Assembly (NCBI GenBank): GCA_945862065.1
Contig: CAMAWT010000024.1
Coordinates: 1-28,688 of the forward strand
Reading direction: 5' to 3'
From: Flavobacterium psychrophilum
GTDB lineage: Bacteria > Bacteroidota > Bacteroidia > Flavobacteriales > Flavobacteriaceae
DNA: 28,688 nucleotides
A model generated the notes under the pieces. It made no database searches. It saw nothing but the letters and a program-made list of their open reading frames with translations, and was not told where the DNA came from. Both the position numbers and the translations under genes were made by a program. This document shows positions 25,149 to 28,688 of this stretch, one piece after another. Numbering within the stretch: position 1 is the first letter of the stretch; each line of letters begins with the position of its first letter.

Positions 25149-26321
25149 ATGGAAAAAATCTTCACCAATACAAAAATTGCTTTTGAGTTAAAAAATAATA
25201 CTGAACTTGAAAGAGCCTATTTATTATTTAAAATGATTGGAAATGCCTCTTTGGTAAAAGTTGGAACGGCGCTAACCAATTTTGCATTAAAAGCACATTT
25301 ACCTGTTGAAGGATTGATTCGTGCCACTGTTTTTGATCATTTTTGTGGTGGGACCAATGAAGAGGATTGTCTATCTGTTGTTGATAAATTGTATACCAAA
25401 GGAGTTTCATCCGTGTTAGATTATTCTGTAGAAGGTAAAGAAGCTGAAGATCAATTTGATGCGGCTTTTGAAATGACCATTAAGACCATTGAATTTGCCA
25501 AAAAAAGTCAAGCGATTCCTTTTGCGGTTTTCAAGCCAACAGGTTTTGGGAGAATCAATTTGTATGAGAAAGTGGGTTCCAAAGATTTACTTTCAGATGA
25601 GGAAAAATCAGAATGGAGTAGGGTAGTTGACCGATTTGAAAAAGTATGTCAATTTGCTCATGATCAAGATGTTTTATTGCTTGTTGATGGTGAAGAAAGT
25701 TGGATGCAAGATGCTGCTGATGATTTAGTTACATCCATGATGATCAAGTTCAATAAAGATAAAGCAATCGTATTCAATACTTTACAAATGTACCGTTGGG
25801 ATCGATTGGATTATTTGAAAAAGTTGCACCAACAAGCCAAAGAACAAAATTTCCATATTGGAATGAAATTGGTTCGTGGTGCCTACATGGAAAAAGAACA
25901 TGCTCGTGCGCTAGAGAAAGGATATCCAACACCCATTTGCGAAAGCAAAGAAGCAACAGATATTAATTATGATGCTGCAGTAACTTACATGATGGAACAT
26001 ATTGATAAAATGGCCATTTTTGCAGGTACTCACAACGAAGACAGTTCGTATAAATTGATGGATTTGATGCAAAAAGAAGGTCTTTCAAAAGAAGACGGTA
26101 GAATTTGGTTCGGACAATTATACGGAATGAGTGATAATATAAGTTATAATTTGGCGTCAAACAAATACAATGTTGCCAAATACCTTCCTTTTGGTCCCGT
26201 TAGAGATGTGATGCCGTATTTAATTCGTAGAGCACAAGAAAATACATCGGTTGCCGGGCAAACCAGCAGAGAGTTGTCTTTAATTAAAACGGAAAGAGCA
26301 CGAAGAAAAAATCAAAAATAA
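25149..26321 (+). CDS. Proline dehydrogenase
   Basis: A 390-residue monofunctional FAD-dependent proline dehydrogenase, feeding electrons to quinone while converting proline to pyrroline-5-carboxylate. The TIM-barrel segments are clear: GVSSVLDYSVEGK near 89-101, FKPTGFGR near 127-134, LLLVDGEESWMQD near 175-187, and the conserved KLVRGAYMEKEHARA near 240-254. The proline/FAD-binding C-terminal part ends KYLPFGPVRDVMPYLIRRAQ and includes the double-Arg substrate site. Length agrees with the stand-alone ProDH of Bacteroidota; no P5C dehydrogenase is adjacent. It ends exactly at a strong terminator. Confidence 0.95.
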   Translation: MEKIFTNTKIAFELKNNTELERAYLLFKMIGNASLVKVGTALTNFALKAHLPVEGLIRATVFDHFCGGTNEEDCLSVVDKLYTKGVSSVLDYSVEGKEAEDQFDAAFEMTIKTIEFAKKSQAIPFAVFKPTGFGRINLYEKVGSKDLLSDEEKSEWSRVVDRFEKVCQFAHDQDVLLLVDGEESWMQDAADDLVTSMMIKFNKDKAIVFNTLQMYRWDRLDYLKKLHQQAKEQNFHIGMKLVRGAYMEKEHARALEKGYPTPICESKEATDINYDAAVTYMMEHIDKMAIFAGTHNEDSSYKLMDLMQKEGLSKEDGRIWFGQLYGMSDNISYNLASNKYNVAKYLPFGPVRDVMPYLIRRAQENTSVAGQTSRELSLIKTERARRKNQK

Positions 26322-26356
26322 AAAAAAGAGCAACTTTTTTAAGTTGCTCTTTTTTT
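26321..26356. terminator. Bidirectional terminator between convergent genes
   Basis: A stem of up to 16 bp, core AAGAGCAACTT / AAGTTGCTCTT, with a TTTT loop; A-run on one side and T-run on the other. It fills the whole gap between the ProDH stop and the stop of the minus-strand gene, so it serves both. Confidence 0.92.
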
Positions 26357-26733
26357 TATTTCTTTCTAATAATATCTTCCAAAACGGCTCTGTTTGGATA
26401 ATTTATAACCCGTAAAGTAATTGTGTCTTTTTTTAAAGTCTGACCTTCAATAATATACAATTTTCCTTTTTCGTATTTTACATTACTTTTATCAAAATCT
26501 ACATCTCCATAAGTCAGCGTGTTTTTGATATCAACGGTATCAATCCAATCTTCAGCTAATTTTCTTGACGCTTCAATACTATAATTAAAAGGTTTGTTTC
26601 TAATGTCATTCAAAACCCTAGAATTCGGAAAATAATTACATCTCGTGTCTTTTCCTGTCAATACTACAGCAACTACAAAACTTCCTAATACTAATCCAAC
26701 TAAATAATAGGCAAAACGTTGATAAAATTTCAT
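26356..26733 (-). CDS. Small membrane-anchored conserved protein
   Basis: A 125-residue protein with one N-terminal transmembrane segment, YYLVGLVLGSFVVAVVLTG (9-27), and a soluble remainder with TRCNYFPNSRVLNDIRNKP (30-48) and YGDVDFDKSNVKYEKGKLY (75-93). I believe this matches a conserved flavobacterial family annotated with DUF4258, but I cannot verify that. Probably the soluble part faces the periplasm. It is monocistronic; alanine dehydrogenase lies upstream on the same strand, 63 bp away. Confidence 0.78.
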   Translation of the reverse strand: MKFYQRFAYYLVGLVLGSFVVAVVLTGKDTRCNYFPNSRVLNDIRNKPFNYSIEASRKLAEDWIDTVDIKNTLTYGDVDFDKSNVKYEKGKLYIIEGQTLKKDTITLRVINYPNRAVLEDIIRKK

Positions 26734-26753
26734 TTTTGGTATTTATATTTTTG

Positions 26754-26761
26754 CAAAAATA
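26754..26761 (-). promoter_or_regulatory. -7 motif of the small membrane-anchored gene
   Basis: The minus strand reads TATTTTTG, 20 nt upstream of the ATG at 26733. A TTG lies 24 nt further upstream, slightly too far. Confidence 0.5.
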
Positions 26762-26796
26762 GCACTTATTATTAGTAAAATAAAGCAATTAACCAA

Positions 26797-27990
26797 TTAA
26801 AAAACAATCAAGTTAATATCGCTTTGAGGCAAGTTAAACCAATCGCCAATAGCTTTATTGGTTAAAATTCCGTGATACATATAAACCCCGTTTTTTAAAC
26901 CTTTATTACATCGCAACGAACTTTCAAGTCCGCCATCTTCAGCAATTTCTAACAAAGCAGGCGTTATAATATTACTAATCGATAACGAAGCTGTTTTCGA
27001 ATACCTTGACGGTATATTCGGAACACAATAATGAATCACATTATTTTTAATAAAAGTTGGTTTTTCATGCGTAGTGACTTCAGATGTTTCAAAACAGCCA
27101 CCCGTATCAATGCTCACATCAACAATAACAGCTCCTTTTTTCATGTGTTCTACCATCGTTTCGGTTACCACAACCGGGCAACGCTCTTTCCCTCTCATGG
27201 CGCCAATGGCAACATCGCATCTTCTCAATGCTTTCAAAAGTGATTTTGGTTGTATGGTTGATGTATAAACACGTTGATTGAGATTGTTCTGTAAACGACG
27301 CAATTTCGTAATCGAATTATCAAAAACTTTTACATTTGCACCCAGTCCAATGGCAGTTCTAGCAGCAAACTCCCCAACGGTTCCTGCGCCCAAAATAACC
27401 ACATCGGTAGGAGGTACGCCGTTGATATTTCCAAACAAAAGTCCTTTTCCAAAATGTTGATTGATCATCATTTCAGATGCAATTAATATCGAAGCCGTTC
27501 CTGCAATCTCACTCAACGATTTCACCGCCGGATACGACCCATCTTCATCCTTAATATATTCAAAAGCTAATGCCGTAATTTTTTTCTTACTCAAAGCCTC
27601 AAAGTAGTCTTTCTTCCTTGTTTTTAACTGAATGGCCGAAATCACAATGCAATTTTGCTGCATCATCTCAATTTCTTCAAGTGTTGCAGGCTCTACTTTC
27701 AAAATCATCGGACACGAAAAAACCTTTTTAGTATCATTCGTAATTTCCGCACCAGCATCGCTGTATTCTTTGTCAGAATAACTCGAACTCTCACCAGCGC
27801 CTGCCTCCAACAAAATTCTATGACCATGCGATGTAAGCGAATTAACCGCATCTGGAGTCAAACAAATGCGACGTTCTTGATAACTCGTCTCTTTTGGAAT
27901 ACCAATAAAAAGCTCACTTTTATGGCGTGCAACTTCCAATTTCTCTTCCTGAGGCAACAATTGCTCTTTTGTAAAAGGTGTAAATGACAT
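26797..27990 (-). CDS. ald: Alanine dehydrogenase
   Basis: A 397-residue AlaDH/PNT-family enzyme, interconverting alanine and pyruvate + ammonia with NAD(H). ATG 27990 is chosen; a TTG eight codons upstream is in frame but lies in A/T-rich leader. FIGIPKETSYQERRICLTPD (about 29-48) holds the conserved substrate-site Arg/Lys. The Rossmann loop is VVILGAGTVGEFAARTAIGL around 202-221, followed by KVFDNS. DVSIDTGGCFETSEVTTHEKP and HYCVPNIPSRYSKTAS match AlaDH and transhydrogenase alpha subunits; the length fits AlaDH, and no pntB is adjacent. The N-terminal 27-residue extension before FIGIP is typical of the flavobacterial version. Confidence 0.9.
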   Translation of the reverse strand: MSFTPFTKEQLLPQEEKLEVARHKSELFIGIPKETSYQERRICLTPDAVNSLTSHGHRILLEAGAGESSSYSDKEYSDAGAEITNDTKKVFSCPMILKVEPATLEEIEMMQQNCIVISAIQLKTRKKDYFEALSKKKITALAFEYIKDEDGSYPAVKSLSEIAGTASILIASEMMINQHFGKGLLFGNINGVPPTDVVILGAGTVGEFAARTAIGLGANVKVFDNSITKLRRLQNNLNQRVYTSTIQPKSLLKALRRCDVAIGAMRGKERCPVVVTETMVEHMKKGAVIVDVSIDTGGCFETSEVTTHEKPTFIKNNVIHYCVPNIPSRYSKTASLSISNIITPALLEIAEDGGLESSLRCNKGLKNGVYMYHGILTNKAIGDWFNLPQSDINLIVF

Positions 27991-28064
27991 ATCCAAAAAA
28001 TATTTATGGCACAAGTTACAAAAAAAATAAATATAATTAGAAACACAAAACTACCTTCCAGTAG

Positions 28065-28140
28065 CCATTTTGTCCCGCTTTCGCCTTTATCTCCCTCGCC
28101 CTACGGGACTTCAGGAGGATATCGGCTCTATCGGGGTTAC
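28065..28140. repeat. GC-rich intergenic block
   Basis: In otherwise very AT-rich DNA this block reads TCCCGCTTTCGCC...CGCCCTACGGGACTTC...ATCGGCTCTATCGGGG. It has self-complementary pieces (CCCT/ACGGG, CCGAT/ATCGG) but no coding frame. It does not align convincingly with copies A and B, and looks like a separate intergenic element. Function unknown. Confidence 0.4.
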
Positions 28141-28172
28141 AATACACAAGTTGTTTTTCAGAAGAATTTTTG

Positions 28173-28228
28173 TTAATTAGATAATTAGAAAATGAGTTAA
28201 TTAGAAAATGAGTTGATTAGATAATTAG
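28173..28228. repeat. Degenerate octamer tandem array
   Basis: Seven consecutive 8-mers, each ending in AG: TTAATTAG, ATAATTAG, AAAATGAG, TTAATTAG, AAAATGAG, TTGATTAG, ATAATTAG. Several are exact copies. Confidence 0.75.
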
Positions 28229-28239
28229 CGAATTTAAAG

Positions 28240-28307
28240 ATTGAAATTGAAATTGATTTTTGTAATTGATATTGATATTGCAATTGATTTTTGCAATTGA
28301 TATTGAC
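28240..28307. repeat. ATTGAT-type hexamer tandem array
   Basis: Nine ATTGAN/ATTGCA hexamers in tandem, interrupted twice by the heptamers TTTTGTA and TTTTGCA at 31-bp spacing. Confidence 0.75.
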
Positions 28308-28330
28308 AAAGTTTGTCATTCCGAAGGAAT
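28305..28330. repeat. Twin inverted repeat (GACAAA-G-TTTGTC, ATTCC-GAA-GGAAT)
   Basis: Two adjacent perfect short hairpins directly after the hexamer array. The TTTGTCATTCC...GGAATCTC wording is familiar as a dispersed intergenic repeat in flavobacteria. Confidence 0.5.
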
Positions 28331-28595
28331 CTCAAAAGTATTTTAAAAGTTTTAAGAAATCAAAACAAAACTGCAACCTTAAATATTAATTTATGTAAAT
28401 TAAATGTCAAATTAAAAGTCCGTTTGATGATTTATTAGAAAAAATTATTAAATTTGAGAAATTAAAAATCGAAACAAAACATTCGCGTATCTACCCAAAC
28501 TTAGGTTTATAAACGAAGTTTTATATCGCATATAATCAAGTTAGCGGTCAGCTTGTGAAAAATCGACAGACTGAAAACACTATAACAAAATTTGA

Positions 28596-28688
28596 ATGGA
28601 AATATTAATAGACATTATATCTTTTTCGCTGTTTATTGGACTTATTTTGTGTCCTATATTTCTGATAAGACGAATAAACAAGACAAAA
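28596..28688 (+). CDS. Start of a small membrane protein, 3' end missing
   Basis: ATG 28596 opens a frame of 31 codons to the window end with no stop. The residues MEILIDIISFSLFIGLILCP form a transmembrane segment, followed by a basic stretch RRINKTK, as in the N-terminus of a small inner-membrane protein. There is no recognisable family in so short a piece. The segment could be chance, but hydrophobicity followed by positive charge is protein-like. Confidence 0.45.
   Translation, partial: MEILIDIISFSLFIGLILCPIFLIRRINKTK

Larger units (their letters stand above)
28015..28595. other. Gene-free, repeat-rich stretch
   Basis: About 580 bp between alanine dehydrogenase and the next start codon. 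It contains the GC-rich block, the octamer and hexamer arrays, the twin inverted repeat, then about 250 bp of AT-rich sequence with no promising frame on either strand and no recognised RNA. Confidence 0.7.

Noticed and set aside
27991..28014. TTG start extending alanine dehydrogenase by 8 residues
   Set aside because: The residues are not typical of the family and lie in AT-rich leader DNA; ATG 27990 is adequate.
27995..28020. TGGCAC near 28000 and other partial sigma-54 matches (e.g. near 3237 and 16464)
   Set aside because: None has TTGC at the required 5-nt spacing, so they lack the GG-N10-GC geometry.

Overview
This AT-rich window looks like a chromosomal segment of a flavobacterium (Bacteroidota, family Flavobacteriaceae, probably Flavobacterium or a close relative). 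The evidence is the low GC content, the repeated TAnnTTTG -7 promoter motif (in several places with a TTG about 18-19 nt upstream), protein families typical of the group, and intergenic repeats of a kind familiar from Flavobacterium genomes. No tRNA or rRNA gene, CRISPR array, insertion sequence or prophage was seen. The gene content is mostly ordinary housekeeping with a few accessory insertions.

Layout. 1-2409: a truncated family 2 glycosyltransferase and a small HsdR_N-type nuclease-like gene (minus strand), divergent from holA. 2412-4972: a serine-hydrolase lipoprotein, converging on holA with a 2-bp gap, and a Lys1/alanine-dehydrogenase-like oxidoreductase. 5023-6318: a decayed gene remnant followed by a complete Xre/ParS-RES toxin-antitoxin pair. 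6451-9548: an FHS-family sugar permease and a tightly coupled pair of glycosyltransferase-like genes. 9549-11632: dnaK, preceded by a near-perfect sigma-54 (-24/-12) promoter and clustered TGTCA/TGACA repeats. 11703-13471: a divergent light-harvesting module, blh (beta-carotene cleavage to retinal) and a DTE-type green-tuned proteorhodopsin. 13521-16074: three secreted or envelope proteins, including glutaminyl cyclase. 16161-16294: the small SRP RNA. 16376-18112: an SDR oxidoreductase and a transaldolase-like aldolase. 18110-21347: a thioredoxin-fold lipoprotein lacking CxxC, and an ABC-F ATPase. 21415-25055: a compact operon pyrR-pyrB-STAS-like-small membrane protein-rnz-pdxH. 25149-27990: proline dehydrogenase, a small membrane-anchored protein and alanine dehydrogenase. 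28015-28688: a non-coding, repeat-rich stretch with two short-period tandem arrays, then the start of a small membrane protein.

How genes work together. The Blh product would supply retinal to the opsin next to it. The RES toxin and its antitoxin form one transcription unit with a well-formed promoter. PyrR and PyrB form a pyrimidine module, but no attenuator leader is visible in front of them. Proline dehydrogenase and alanine dehydrogenase both serve amino-acid catabolism but are convergent and separately transcribed.

The observation most worth following up is the sigma-54-type promoter in front of dnaK, with no standard -7 motif in the same intergenic region and an enhancer-like repeat cluster upstream. 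Heat-shock control in this phylum does not follow the E. coli sigma-32 model, so RpoN control of DnaK would be notable. All functional calls are from sequence reading alone; no database search was run.
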